Notes: generated from the letters alone by a model not told the origin. A stretch of DNA of 64,000 bases from a bacterium (GCA_021825865.1 JAKAFU010000004.1:1-64000); one strand, 5' to 3'; shown: positions 34,094 to 43,818, counted from the first letter of the stretch. Numbers and translations: made by a program.

Positions 34094-36740
34094 TTTTTAT
34101 TGCAGCATGGGCAGCGGCAATTATTGCAACCGGCACTCTAAACGGAGAACAGCTTGCGTAATTTAAACCTAAAATATGACAAAACTCAATAGAACTTGGG
34201 TCTCCGCCATGTTCGCCGCATATTCCGAGCTTAATATCTTTCCTTGTCTTTTTTCCGCCTTCAACCGCAATTTTCATTAAACTGCCTACCCCTTCCCTGT
34301 CAAGTTCGATAAACGGGTCTGTTTTTAAAACATTTCTTTCTAAATAATCAGGCAAAAAAGAACCTATGTCATCTCTGGAAAAACCAAATGTAGTCTGCGT
34401 CAGGTCATTTGTTCCAAATGAAAAGAATTCAGCTTCTTTGGCAATATCGCCGGCTATAACACATGCCCTTGGAAGTTCTATCATTGTGCCGACAAGATAA
34501 TTCAGTTTAACCCCTCTGGATGCCATAACCTCATTTGCCTTTTTATCTACCATAGCCTTCAATATTCTTATTTCTTCATAAATACCTACAACAGGTATCA
34601 TAATTTCAGGAATTATTTCATTGCCCTGCGAATAAAAATCACATGCAGCCTCCATAATTGCTTCTACCTGCATTTCATATATTTCCGGATAGCTTATTCC
34701 GAGCCTGCATCCCCTATGTCCCAACATAGGATTAATTTCATGCAGAGAATTTGCTTTTGTATTTAATTTATCAAATGAAACATTCATTATTCCTGCAAGT
34801 TCTTTTATCTCTTCTTCTGTTTTAGGCAGAAACTCATGCAGAGGAGGGTCTAAAAGTCTTATGGTAACGGAATATCCTTTCATTTCATTGTATATATCTA
34901 AAAAATCGCCTTTTTGCATAGGCAGCAATTTTCTGAGGGCTTTTTCTCTTTCCTCTTTTGAATCGGCTAAAATCATTTCTCTGACTGCTTTAATTCTATC
35001 GCCTTTAAAAAACATATGCTCCGTTCTGCACAGCCCTATGCCTTCGGCACTGTAATTTCTGGCAACTTTCGCATCTTCAGGAGTATCGGCGTTAGCCCGT
35101 ATTTTTAATTTTTTAAGCCCGTTCGCAAAACCCATTATCGTAAGAAAATCGTCGTTTAATTCGCTTCTTATCATATCTACGTTTCCGTAATATACTTCCC
35201 CTGTAGAACCGTTTAAAGTGACGGTATCTCCTTTTTTTATAACTCTTTCGCCTATAATTATCTCGCCTTTCTTTTCATTAATTTCAAGAGCGGAACAGCC
35301 GGTTATAGCACATTTACCCATGCCTCTCGCAACAACGGCAGCGTGTGAGGTCATACCGCCCCTTGCTGTGAGTATTCCTTCTGAAACGCTCATTCCATGT
35401 ATATCTTCAGGAGATGTTTCCATTCTTACGAGAATAACCTTTTTGCCTTTTTTTGATTCTGCCTCCGCTTCTTCTGCAGAAAATACAACTTCTCCGCTTG
35501 CAGCGCCCGGAGAAGCGGGCAAACCTTTTGCGATAACATCTTTCTTTGATTTTGGGTCTACTGAAGGATAGAGCAACTGAACAATTGAATTGGGGTCTAC
35601 TCTTAAAACAGCCGTTTTTTTATCGATTAAACCTTCATTATACATATCAAGAGCAATTTTCACCGATGCTTTTGCAGTTCTTTTGCCTGAACGCACCTGA
35701 AGCATATACAAAATTCCTTCCTGAATAGTAAACTCCAGGTCAAGCATGTCTTTATAATGATTTTCAAGAATTTTTGCGTATTCTATGAGTTCTTTATATA
35801 CCGAAGGTAAAGCATCTTCCAATGAAACGTCGCTTTTATTCTTCTTCGACATATTATTTATAGGCTGCGGCGTTCTGATACCTGCTACGACATCTTCGCC
35901 TTGCGCGTTAATCAGATATTCGCCGTAAAACCCGTTTTCGCCTGTTGAAGGATTTCTAGTAAAAGCGACGCCTGTGCCTGAATTATCACCCATATTTCCG
36001 TACACCATGGAGACAACATTTACGGCAGTTCCCCAATCTTCCGGTATATGATTTAACTTTCTGTATGTAATAGCTCTCGGAACATTCCATGATTCAAATA
36101 CCGCAGAGATACCCATCCACAGCTGTTTGTAAGGGTCATCCGGAAAATCTATCCCCTTCTGTTCTTTTACGACGTCTTTAAATTTATATACAAGCTCTTT
36201 TAAATCCGATGCGCTGAGTTCGTTATCGTTGTGAACATTTTTTTCTTTCTTTTTTTTCTCTAATATTGATTCCATAATTTTAGAATCTAAACCAAGAACT
36301 ACATTTGAAAACATCTGGATAAATCTTCTGTACGTATCGTAGGCAAACCTTTCATTGCCTGATTTTTTAATTAAGCCTTTTATTGTTTCATCATTTAAAC
36401 CAAGATTCAGGACGGTATCCATCATTCCGGGCATAGAAATTCTCGCTCCGCTTCTAACGGATACGAGCAAAGGATTCTCGGCATCACCGAATTTCGTTCC
36501 CATAGTCTTTTCAACAGTTTCTAAATTGACCTGCAATTTATTCTCTAAGTCTTCAGGATATTTTCTGCCGTGTTCATAAAAATAAGTGCATACCTCAGTA
36601 GTAATGGTAAAACCGGCTGGAACTCTTATGCCGAGTTTTGTCATTTCAGCTAATCCGGCACCTTTTCCTCCCAATAAATTTTTCATAGAACCATCGCCAT
36701 CAGCATATTTATTGCCGAAGAAATATACGTATTGCGCCAT
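34083..36740 (-). CDS. ppdK: Pyruvate, phosphate dikinase
   Basis: PpdK interconverts pyruvate + ATP + Pi and PEP + AMP + PPi. The 885-aa protein has the N-terminal ATP-grasp region (LLGGKGAGLAEMTKLGIRVPAGFTI), the swivelling His domain with GGMTSHAAVVARGMGK (phosphorylated His near 465), and the PEP-binding barrel ending in GICGEHGGDPSSIEF with the catalytic Cys near 843. GGGAGG precedes the ATG. It lies between glyS and mfd. It may serve gluconeogenesis or pyrophosphate-linked glycolysis. Confidence 0.97.
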   Translation of the reverse strand: MAQYVYFFGNKYADGDGSMKNLLGGKGAGLAEMTKLGIRVPAGFTITTEVCTYFYEHGRKYPEDLENKLQVNLETVEKTMGTKFGDAENPLLVSVRSGARISMPGMMDTVLNLGLNDETIKGLIKKSGNERFAYDTYRRFIQMFSNVVLGLDSKIMESILEKKKKEKNVHNDNELSASDLKELVYKFKDVVKEQKGIDFPDDPYKQLWMGISAVFESWNVPRAITYRKLNHIPEDWGTAVNVVSMVYGNMGDNSGTGVAFTRNPSTGENGFYGEYLINAQGEDVVAGIRTPQPINNMSKKNKSDVSLEDALPSVYKELIEYAKILENHYKDMLDLEFTIQEGILYMLQVRSGKRTAKASVKIALDMYNEGLIDKKTAVLRVDPNSIVQLLYPSVDPKSKKDVIAKGLPASPGAASGEVVFSAEEAEAESKKGKKVILVRMETSPEDIHGMSVSEGILTARGGMTSHAAVVARGMGKCAITGCSALEINEKKGEIIIGERVIKKGDTVTLNGSTGEVYYGNVDMIRSELNDDFLTIMGFANGLKKLKIRANADTPEDAKVARNYSAEGIGLCRTEHMFFKGDRIKAVREMILADSKEEREKALRKLLPMQKGDFLDIYNEMKGYSVTIRLLDPPLHEFLPKTEEEIKELAGIMNVSFDKLNTKANSLHEINPMLGHRGCRLGISYPEIYEMQVEAIMEAACDFYSQGNEIIPEIMIPVVGIYEEIRILKAMVDKKANEVMASRGVKLNYLVGTMIELPRACVIAGDIAKEAEFFSFGTNDLTQTTFGFSRDDIGSFLPDYLERNVLKTDPFIELDREGVGSLMKIAVEGGKKTRKDIKLGICGEHGGDPSSIEFCHILGLNYASCSPFRVPVAIIAAAHAAIKNDK

Positions 36741-36906
36741 TGAAATTTTCCTCCCAGATTTATTTATTTAAATATTAATTATTATTAATTATAATATAAT
36801 TATATAACTAAAATCATATTAATATAAATTCCGTGCGTTAGCAGCGGAACATTAATTGATATTGCTATACCGGCTTAATTTATACTAACGGTATAATATA
36901 ACTGAG

Positions 36907-39141
36907 CTAATATGATAATTTGGAAAAATCGCATAAATTTTTTAATTCGAGCAGTATGCTATTCAAAAGACCTATTCTTGAATTTCTTAACTCTAAGTCA
37001 TCAACATTAACCATCACATTATCAAAAAATTTATTAACCGGATGCACTATTTCATGATATAGATTCATTAATTTATAATAATTATTTAATTTAATATATC
37101 TATGAGATTCATTTTTAATAAATTCATATGATTTAATAAGGGATATTTCTTCTTTTAAAATTAATTTTTCGCTGGCAAAAAAAACTATGCCGCCTGAATT
37201 AAAGGTAATATTATTCAATCTTTTAAAAATCAATGTTAAATTATACATATATTCATGCAATTTATTTTTAGAAACAAAATCTATTTTTAAGTAAGATGTA
37301 TAAATATCATCAAAAATAATATCATCTGATACAGACGATATTTCATCAAAATTATAATTTAAGGATACCATTATATTTTTAAATCTTGTTTTGGCAAATA
37401 AAATAAAAATATCTTTTAAATTTATTAAATCCAAACTTTTATCTTTATAAAAATTATTAAAATAAAAATCAAATATTTTATTTAATGATATGCTATATTG
37501 CTTTTCAAGCATAATTTCAATAATACCTATCATCGCTCTTCTTATGGCAAAAGGGTCAGATTCGCCTGTAGGAAGCTTATTTAGCATTGCAAATGACAAA
37601 ACGGTGTCAAATTTGTCGGAAATTGCCGAAATATCGCCAAATTTATCTGCCGGCATTAATTTTTTTCCATGTTTCATTGTCGGATAATAATGTTCTTCTA
37701 TAGCTCTTGCGACAATTTCGCTTTCTCCGAATTTATTTGCATAAATTTTGCCGATAACCCCCTGCAGTTCCGGAAATTCATATACGACATGCGTGGTTAA
37801 ATCAAATTTTAATAAAGACATGCATCTTTCAATTATTTTTTTATTTTTAATATTTGCGCTTTCTGTTTCTGATGTATCCGGCGTATCTATTGAAGAAACT
37901 GCTGAAGATGAAGAAACTGCTGAAGATGAAGAAACTGCTGAAGATGAAGAAACTGTATTTTTATTTCCAAAGATATTCTTAAAAATATACGGAGCAAGTT
38001 GTTTCAGCCTTTCCGTTTTTTCATAATATGTGCCGATACCTTTATAAAAAACAACATCTTTTGTTTTATCTATAAAATAATCTATAGATTTTTTCATATC
38101 TTCTTTATAGAAAAAATCGGCATCGTTTAATCTTGCCGCCAAAACTCTTGAATAACCCCGTGAAATGTTATTGTCCCTTAGCTCATCATGCTGCAAATTT
38201 GAAGTTATATTTGCAACGCCTATAAAATAAGGCATTAGCTTAGAGCCGTCTTTTGCAAATAAAGGAAAAAATCTTTGATGCTTTTTCATAACTAAAGATA
38301 AAAGCTCATGAGGTATATGTAAAAATTTTTTGTCAAATTGTCCTTGAACTGTATGCGGATTTTCGGTAATTCCGACAATTTCGCTAATAAGATTGTCGTC
38401 GTCTTCAAAAATGCATCCAATTTTTTTTGCATTATTTATTAATTCATTTTCTATAAAATTTTTTCTTTCGAGATTATTTAATATTATGCCTGCTTTTTTA
38501 AGTTTTTCAATGTAGTCGTTTGTATTTTCAATTTTTACGAATGATTTTAAAAACGAATCTTTTCTTAAAATATACGAATAATTGCCGGCTTTACAGTCTC
38601 CATAATTAAATCGCACAATTTTCCCGTCAAATAAAGCAAGAATCCATAAAATCGGCCTCGGATACCTTACATCGGCATTAGACCAATGCATAGATTTTTT
38701 GAACTGCAGTTTTTTAAGAATAGCAGGAATATTTTCCGACAATATTTTTTCTGCATTTCTTCCTTTAATAATTGTTTTATAAGCTGCATATTCACCCTTT
38801 TTCTGGCTGACGGCATAAATTTTTTTATCATTTTTTATATTATTTTTTTTTATAAACTGCGTCAGCGGAGCTGCAGGGCTGCCATCCGGCATATAACATA
38901 CTTTTAGAGGAGGTCCGATTATTTCTGCTTCTTTATCTTCCGTTTTCAAAGGCATATTTTTAACTAACAGAACTACCCTTCTGGATGTTGAATAATATTC
39001 AACATTTTTATTTTCGTCATCTTTAAAATCTAATTCATTTGCACAAAAAGTTTTAAACGACTCTGCAAGTCTGGGAGGAAATGCTGAAACCTCCTGATAA
39101 GGAAGCTCGCCTGAACCTATTTCTAATAAAAATTCGCTCAT
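36907..39141 (-). CDS. glyS: Glycyl-tRNA synthetase beta subunit
   Basis: The beta subunit of the alpha2beta2 glycyl-tRNA synthetase binds and positions tRNA-Gly. The 744-aa protein begins with the conserved FLLEIGSGELPYQEVSAF, has the HD-like region (KLMPADKFGDISAISDKFDTV, KLPTGESDPFAIRRAMIGII) and ends in a DALR-like domain (PVNKFFDNVMVNVDD). A serine-rich insert at about 389-427 is encoded by an 18-bp tandem repeat. The gene starts 10 bp after the glyQ stop. Confidence 0.95.
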   Translation of the reverse strand: MSEFLLEIGSGELPYQEVSAFPPRLAESFKTFCANELDFKDDENKNVEYYSTSRRVVLLVKNMPLKTEDKEAEIIGPPLKVCYMPDGSPAAPLTQFIKKNNIKNDKKIYAVSQKKGEYAAYKTIIKGRNAEKILSENIPAILKKLQFKKSMHWSNADVRYPRPILWILALFDGKIVRFNYGDCKAGNYSYILRKDSFLKSFVKIENTNDYIEKLKKAGIILNNLERKNFIENELINNAKKIGCIFEDDDNLISEIVGITENPHTVQGQFDKKFLHIPHELLSLVMKKHQRFFPLFAKDGSKLMPYFIGVANITSNLQHDELRDNNISRGYSRVLAARLNDADFFYKEDMKKSIDYFIDKTKDVVFYKGIGTYYEKTERLKQLAPYIFKNIFGNKNTVSSSSAVSSSSAVSSSSAVSSIDTPDTSETESANIKNKKIIERCMSLLKFDLTTHVVYEFPELQGVIGKIYANKFGESEIVARAIEEHYYPTMKHGKKLMPADKFGDISAISDKFDTVLSFAMLNKLPTGESDPFAIRRAMIGIIEIMLEKQYSISLNKIFDFYFNNFYKDKSLDLINLKDIFILFAKTRFKNIMVSLNYNFDEISSVSDDIIFDDIYTSYLKIDFVSKNKLHEYMYNLTLIFKRLNNITFNSGGIVFFASEKLILKEEISLIKSYEFIKNESHRYIKLNNYYKLMNLYHEIVHPVNKFFDNVMVNVDDLELRNSRIGLLNSILLELKNLCDFSKLSY
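37892..37954. repeat. 18-bp tandem repeat (3.5 units) inside glyS
   Basis: The unit GAAGAAACTGCTGAAGAT is repeated three and a half times without a mismatch. On the minus strand it encodes the hexapeptide Ser-Ser-Ser-Ser-Ala-Val. Perfect identity points to recent slippage; as the unit is a multiple of three, copy-number change would not break the frame. Confidence 0.95.
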
Positions 39142-39151
39142 AAATAAGATT

Positions 39152-39997
39152 TTATTTTAATTGATTTTTATATTTTACGGCGCATTGCTCTGCAAGCGTC
39201 CTTACTTTTAATATATAATTCATTCTTTCGGAAACGCTGATAAACCCTCTTGCGTCAAGCAGATTAAAAACATGCGAACATTTGAGGCAATATTCATACG
39301 CCGGTTTAATCAATTTTTCATCGGATAAAACTACTTTTGCTTCATTTTCATAAATATTAAAAAGTGTAAACAATGCATCTGCAGAAGCTAATTCAAAATT
39401 ATATTTTGAAGTTTCATATTCATCGTCTTTATGAATATCTCCATATGTTAAATAATTATTCCATGATAAATCGAATACGCTTTCTTTTTCCTGCAGATAC
39501 ATCGCTATTCTTTCTAATCCGTACGTAATTTCAATAGCTATATTTTCAAGTTCTATGCCGCCGATTTGCTGAAAAAAAGTAAATTGAGATATTTCCATAC
39601 CGTCAATCCAAACTTCCCAGCCCAGCCCCCATGCCCCAAGCGTAGGCGATTCCCAATCGTCTTCTATAAATCTTATATCATGCTCATTAGAAGTAATATT
39701 TAATGTTTTAAGACTTTTTAGATATATTTCCTGAATGTCTTTAATATAAGGCTGTAAAATAACCTGAAATTGATAATACCTTGCCAATCTGTTGGGATTT
39801 TCTCCGTATCTGCCGTCCGTAGGTCTCCTTGAAGGCTGAACGTAAGCCGCTTTCCAAGGTTTTTCTTCCAGACATTTCAGAAATGTATAGGGAGAAAATG
39901 TGCCCGCTCCGACTTCCATATCGTACGGCTGCATAACAACGCAGCCAAAATCAGACCAGTATTTTTGAAGTTTAAAAATTAAATCTTGGAAATTTAT
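39152..39997 (-). CDS. glyQ: Glycyl-tRNA synthetase alpha subunit, apparent non-AUG start
   Basis: The alpha subunit carries the aminoacylation site. From the first in-frame ATG (39934) the protein would begin at [12 protein letters not shown] and lack about 21 conserved residues. Reading upstream in frame gives [21 protein letters not shown], the normal family N-terminus. The codon at the usual Met position is ATA (39995-39997); further upstream in frame is ATT (40019-40021), just after AAGGA, and then a stop. No ATG, GTG or TTG lies in any frame in this stretch. Catalytic-core segments ([34 protein letters not shown]) are intact. Start position is thus uncertain, identity is not. Confidence 0.93.
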   Translation of the reverse strand: MNFQDLIFKLQKYWSDFGCVVMQPYDMEVGAGTFSPYTFLKCLEEKPWKAAYVQPSRRPTDGRYGENPNRLARYYQFQVILQPYIKDIQEIYLKSLKTLNITSNEHDIRFIEDDWESPTLGAWGLGWEVWIDGMEISQFTFFQQIGGIELENIAIEITYGLERIAMYLQEKESVFDLSWNNYLTYGDIHKDDEYETSKYNFELASADALFTLFNIYENEAKVVLSDEKLIKPAYEYCLKCSHVFNLLDARGFISVSERMNYILKVRTLAEQCAVKYKNQLK

Positions 39998-40050
39998 ATG
40001 ATTTTTTTTATTATTATTAATTTTTCCTTACCTTTTTATTTTTATATTCG

Positions 40051-40977
40051 TTATAGCACAAGCATATTTTCAATTGAATTTCTGGCTTTCAGCCTGATAT
40101 CCTCAGGAATTTCGATTATATTTTTCATATTAGAAAGGGAATCGATTATATTGTCTAAATGTGTTTTTTTCATATTAGGACAGACAAGACCTTTATGCGC
40201 TGAAATAAAAACCTTATCAGGGTTCTCAGCCTTCATTTTATACATTATACCTCTTTCCGTTCCTATAATAAAATATTTTGCGTCGGTCTGTCTTACATAT
40301 CGGTACATGCCGGAGGTTGAAGAAACATTGTCTGCGACGTCTATGGTATCATGCGGGGATTCCGGATGCGCAACAAATAATGCGCCGGGGTATTTTTCTT
40401 TTAATTTTTTTATATCTGCCGGCGTTGTTCTGTTGTGAGGCGGACAAAACCCCGGCCAGTTTATTATTTCTTTTTGCGTAAATCTCTGAACATAGTCTCC
40501 CAGATTTTTATCGGGAATCATTATAACTTTTTTATTAGGCAATGAATTTACGACCTTAACAGCATTTGCGGATGTGCAGCAGATATCGCTGACGGCCTTA
40601 CACGCAGCTGAAGTATTGACGTAAGCTACTACTGCGGCGTCAGGATATTCGGCTCTCATATTTAATATATCTTTGACGGTAATCATGTCTACCATAGGAC
40701 ATCCTGCATTTTCGGCAGGCAATATGACTTTTTTGTCCGGATTCATTATTGCAGCGCTTTCCGCCATAAATCTCACGCCGCAAAAGACTATAATATCGGC
40801 ATCCGTTTGATTGGCTTTGATAGATAATTCAAGAGAATCACCCTGAAAATCGGCAATTTCTTGAATTTCATCTCTCTGATAATTATGCGCCAGCAAAATA
40901 GCATTTTTTTTCTTAAGCAATTCTTTTAACAAGTTTTGCTTTCTTTTGATTGTGCCGTCTGTCATTTCTGTTTCCAT
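40051..40977 (-). CDS. nadA: Quinolinate synthase
   Basis: NadA condenses iminoaspartate and dihydroxyacetone phosphate to quinolinate for NAD synthesis, using an oxygen-sensitive [4Fe-4S] cluster. The 308-aa protein has the three cluster cysteines C93 (AGCPM), C178 (GFCPPHN) and C266 (GLVCPNM), and the triplicated-domain motifs LLAHNYQRDEIQEIADFQGDS and VVAYVNTSAACKAVSDICCTSANAV. It is the first gene of the long minus-strand run; nadB and nadC are not in the window. The start could also be Met5. Confidence 0.97.
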   Translation of the reverse strand: METEMTDGTIKRKQNLLKELLKKKNAILLAHNYQRDEIQEIADFQGDSLELSIKANQTDADIIVFCGVRFMAESAAIMNPDKKVILPAENAGCPMVDMITVKDILNMRAEYPDAAVVAYVNTSAACKAVSDICCTSANAVKVVNSLPNKKVIMIPDKNLGDYVQRFTQKEIINWPGFCPPHNRTTPADIKKLKEKYPGALFVAHPESPHDTIDVADNVSSTSGMYRYVRQTDAKYFIIGTERGIMYKMKAENPDKVFISAHKGLVCPNMKKTHLDNIIDSLSNMKNIIEIPEDIRLKARNSIENMLVL

Positions 40978-41327
40978 ATTTTTTATCGCTTGACTTTTAT
41001 TTGTTTCATTTTTTTATTTTTTTAATTAATTAAACTCATATTTTATCATATTTATTATTATAATAACAATAGCATTTTATAAATATTTATTTTAAATTAT
41101 AAAAATATAAACAGACCGGGCAGACTGCCCTGCAATAGGATTTTCATCTATAATTGTATAAAAATTATATATAAATGCAGCCGACATATAATATAATTTG
41201 GTCAGCAGGTAGTATATTATAATAAAATAATGATGATAATGATGTTTATTATTAATAAGAATTCACGAAAAAAGAAAATCGTAAGAAAATGGCAGCTGTT
41301 CCTAATTTAAGCCAATTAAACAAAAAC

Positions 41328-41357
41328 TTGATTTTAGATATAAAAGAATATTATAAT
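41328..41357 (+). promoter_or_regulatory. Predicted promoter giving a leaderless trpS mRNA
   Basis: TTGATT (41328-41333) and TATAAT (41352-41357) are separated by 18 bases. Transcription would begin at about 41364, three bases before the ATG at 41367. The rest of the 40978-41366 gap is AT-rich and contains a GGGCAG/CTGCCC hairpin at 41118-41130 but no ORF that I support. Confidence 0.45.
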
Positions 41358-41366
41358 ATCCGAATA

Positions 41367-42428
41367 ATGGATAATACAAAACGGAATTCTGCCGTAGCAT
41401 CGGAATTTAAATTCGAAAATACACAAAATACTTCTAAAAAATCATACGCCAGAATATTAACCGGAGACAGACCTACAGGTCCTCTTCACTTAGGACACTT
41501 CTGCGGTTCCTTAAAAAATAGAGTCGCCCTGCAAAATATATATGATACATTCATATTAATTGCCGATGTTCAGGCTTTAACTACTAATTTTGACCATCCC
41601 GAACTTCTCAGACAAAACATATTTAATGTTGCATTAGACTATCTAGCCGTCGGGATTATGCCTGAAAAATCCACAATTATAATTCAGTCTATGATTAATG
41701 AAATAGCGGAACTGACAATATTTTTCTCGATGTTTATTTCCATAAATGCATTAAAACATAATCCGACCATTAAAACAGAAGCAAAGGAAAGAGGATACAA
41801 AGAACTTAATTACGGTTTTTTAGGATATCCCGTCAGCCAAACCGCCGACATAGCTATATTCAAAGCCGACTTGGTCCCTGTCGGGATAGACCAGCTGCCG
41901 CACATAGAATTGTCAAGAAAAATAGTAAGAAGATTCAATGAACTTTACGACGGGGCTCTGATTGAACCGGAAGCTCTTTTAAGCGAATTTCCGAAACTGA
42001 TAGGTCTCGACGGAAGTTTGAAAATGAGCAAGTCTTATGGAAACGCAATCTTTCTGTCTGATGATTTTGATACGATAAAATCTAAAATAAGAACTGCATT
42101 AACCGATAAGTCGCGTATACATCCGTCAGATCCCGGACATCCCGATATATGCACTATCTTTTCTTATCATAAAACTTTTTCTGAGAGCAGCTTAACAAAA
42201 AATATTGAACACGACTGCATTGCCGGTTCAATAGGCTGCGTACAGTGCAAAAATAATCTTCACGAATCAATTAAAAATATTTTAATACCTATGAATGAAA
42301 AACGGCAATATTACAAAGAACGGGCTTCCGAGGTCTGGGATATTTTATTCGCCGGCACAAATAAGGCAAAAAAAATTGCATCGGAAACCCTCAAGGAAGT
42401 AAAAGAAAATATGAAAATTAATTATTAA
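41367..42428 (+). CDS. trpS: Tryptophanyl-tRNA synthetase
   Basis: TrpS charges tRNA-Trp. The protein (353 aa from the ATG at 41367) has the class I motifs HLGH (residues 41-44, in RPTGPLHLGHFCG) and LKMSKSYGN, plus GFLGYPVSQTADIAIFKADLVPVGIDQLPHIELSR. An in-frame ATG at 41289 would add 26 non-conserved residues; I prefer the shorter form since a promoter places the RNA start just before it. A short cysteine-bearing insert (HDCIAGSIGCVQCKNN) lies near the C-terminus and recalls the variant TrpS class with extra Cys motifs. Confidence 0.92.
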   Translation: MDNTKRNSAVASEFKFENTQNTSKKSYARILTGDRPTGPLHLGHFCGSLKNRVALQNIYDTFILIADVQALTTNFDHPELLRQNIFNVALDYLAVGIMPEKSTIIIQSMINEIAELTIFFSMFISINALKHNPTIKTEAKERGYKELNYGFLGYPVSQTADIAIFKADLVPVGIDQLPHIELSRKIVRRFNELYDGALIEPEALLSEFPKLIGLDGSLKMSKSYGNAIFLSDDFDTIKSKIRTALTDKSRIHPSDPGHPDICTIFSYHKTFSESSLTKNIEHDCIAGSIGCVQCKNNLHESIKNILIPMNEKRQYYKERASEVWDILFAGTNKAKKIASETLKEVKENMKINY

Positions 42429-42512
42429 TTTATTAATTTAAAAATAAAATTAAGTAAAATACAATTAAGCGGGGACAAATTAACTTAACTTAACTTAAAT
42501 GAGGAGAAAAAC

Positions 42513-42890
42513 ATGGCAAACAAATTATTTATTATGCTTCAAAATACGACACCTGAAAATCCGCACCAGTTAGGCGCGCCGTTTTTTCAAGCTGCTGCTG
42601 CGGCTACTATGGATTATGAAGTTGAAATGATACTTACTGCGGATGCAGGACTTCTTATGAAAAAAGGCATAGCAGAAAATTTAAGGGTGAAAGAAGGCAG
42701 TCCTAAATCTGTATATGATTTCATTAAAGATGCCTATGAAGCCGGAGTTGTTTTTAAAGTCTGTACGCCTGCCTTAGAATTAAACGATTTTACCAAAGAC
42801 GACCTTATACCTGAATGCAGCGGAGTCGTCGGCGGAGCTTATGTCGTCGAGATGGCTATGGATGACGATGTAAAAGTATTGGCTTACTAA
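42513..42890 (+). CDS. DsrE-family protein (third)
   Basis: The 125-aa protein is of the DsrE/peroxiredoxin-like (DsrE/F/YchN) group: KLFIMLQNTTPENPHQLGAPFFQAAAAATMDYEVEMILTADAGLLMKKG is the family's first half, and C84 in FKVCTPALEL is the likely persulfide-carrying cysteine, with a second C102. ATGAGGAG precedes the ATG and a terminator hairpin follows. It lies 84 bp after trpS but has its own ribosome binding site and perhaps promoter. Confidence 0.9.
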   Translation: MANKLFIMLQNTTPENPHQLGAPFFQAAAAATMDYEVEMILTADAGLLMKKGIAENLRVKEGSPKSVYDFIKDAYEAGVVFKVCTPALELNDFTKDDLIPECSGVVGGAYVVEMAMDDDVKVLAY

Positions 42891-42907
42891 AATTAATATA
42901 CCGTTAA

Positions 42908-42931
42908 GAGGACAGACTTAAATCTGTCCTC
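42908..42931 (+). terminator. Terminator of the third DsrE gene
   Basis: A perfect 9-bp stem GAGGACAGA/TCTGTCCTC (42908-42916, 42923-42931) with a 6-nt loop begins 18 bases after the stop codon and is followed by CGCCGTTTATTTTATT. Confidence 0.7.
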
Positions 42932-43036
42932 CGCCGTTTATTTTATTATGAAAATTTAAGTTAGAATTATTGTAATACTTTTACCAGTCAACACACTGAC
43001 AACACAAATAATAAATAGCCGGCTCAAATCAATAAA

Positions 43037-43051
43037 CGCCGGTATGCGGCG
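43037..43051 (-). terminator. Possible terminator of the mini-activase gene
   Basis: CGCCG (43037-43041) and CGGCG (43047-43051) form a short G+C-rich hairpin 19 bases past the stop codon of the minus-strand gene, followed on that strand by TTTATT. It is short, so confidence is low. Confidence 0.35.
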
Positions 43052-43069
43052 GGCAATTATGCCACAATT

Positions 43070-43732
43070 CTACAAAGTTATATCATTTTTTTTGCTCGCA
43101 GCATACTCAAGAACACCTTCAAGCAATGTAAATCTATCTAAACAAATTGTTTCCACAGGCATAGACTTTATAAAAAGCGTATTATTTACCAAACCGCCGG
43201 TCAAATAAATTTTATCGGGTTTTCTTGCAAATCTGTACATTGACATACATACGCCTTTTATTAATCTTGCCGCCGCAATTCCGGGTTCTACGCTGGAAGC
43301 GACCATATCAAAAACGTGCCCCATACCTAAAAGTCCGCACGTGGCAGTAATAAACTCTTTCTGAGGTTCTATAGCATTATAGTTTAAATTTAAATAACTT
43401 CCGAGAATCTCAATAGCCTGTCCGGTAAACGCCCCGCATTCGGTATTCCAATCGCTATGAATAAAATTACCGTTTTCAAAAATAACATATTTTGCATCCC
43501 TTGAGCCGACATCCAACAATGTAAATGATTTTTCTTTTATTAATCTTTTGCCGGCGTAAGAGAGTGCGATAATTTCGTTTACGGACTGTTTTGCAAATCT
43601 GTTTATATTGTGCCCCGTCCCTATGTCCGCCTTAAATGTTTTTTCAAGCTCTGCAACTTTTTTGACGGTCTTTTCATTAGTTTCGGTATTTAATATTTTT
43701 GCATATGTAGTCCCTGCATCTAAAAGTATCAT
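43070..43732 (-). CDS. Miniature BadF/HgdC-like ASKHA-fold ATPase (dehydratase activase type)
   Basis: The 220-aa protein is an unusually small member of the BadF/BadG/HgdC activase family, which use ATP to push electrons into 2-hydroxyacyl-CoA dehydratases and related reductases. The phosphate-1 loop is reduced to LLDAGTTYAKIL, then LLDVGSRDAKYV, and GG in YLTGGLVNN. The two cysteines that bridge a [4Fe-4S] cluster across the homodimer seem retained as C99 (ECGAFTGQA, for CAAGTGSFL) and C132 (TCGLLGMGH, for GRCTVF). Its upstream neighbour on the same strand is an unrecognised six-cysteine protein, likely its target. Confidence 0.75.
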   Translation of the reverse strand: MILLDAGTTYAKILNTETNEKTVKKVAELEKTFKADIGTGHNINRFAKQSVNEIIALSYAGKRLIKEKSFTLLDVGSRDAKYVIFENGNFIHSDWNTECGAFTGQAIEILGSYLNLNYNAIEPQKEFITATCGLLGMGHVFDMVASSVEPGIAAARLIKGVCMSMYRFARKPDKIYLTGGLVNNTLFIKSMPVETICLDRFTLLEGVLEYAASKKNDITL

Positions 43733-43818
43733 TTCAATATTTCCGCCCGATTTTTTAATTTAATCTCTATTAACAATTCTGATATTTCAGAAATATGCGA
43801 TTCAGTTATTTTTTTTAT

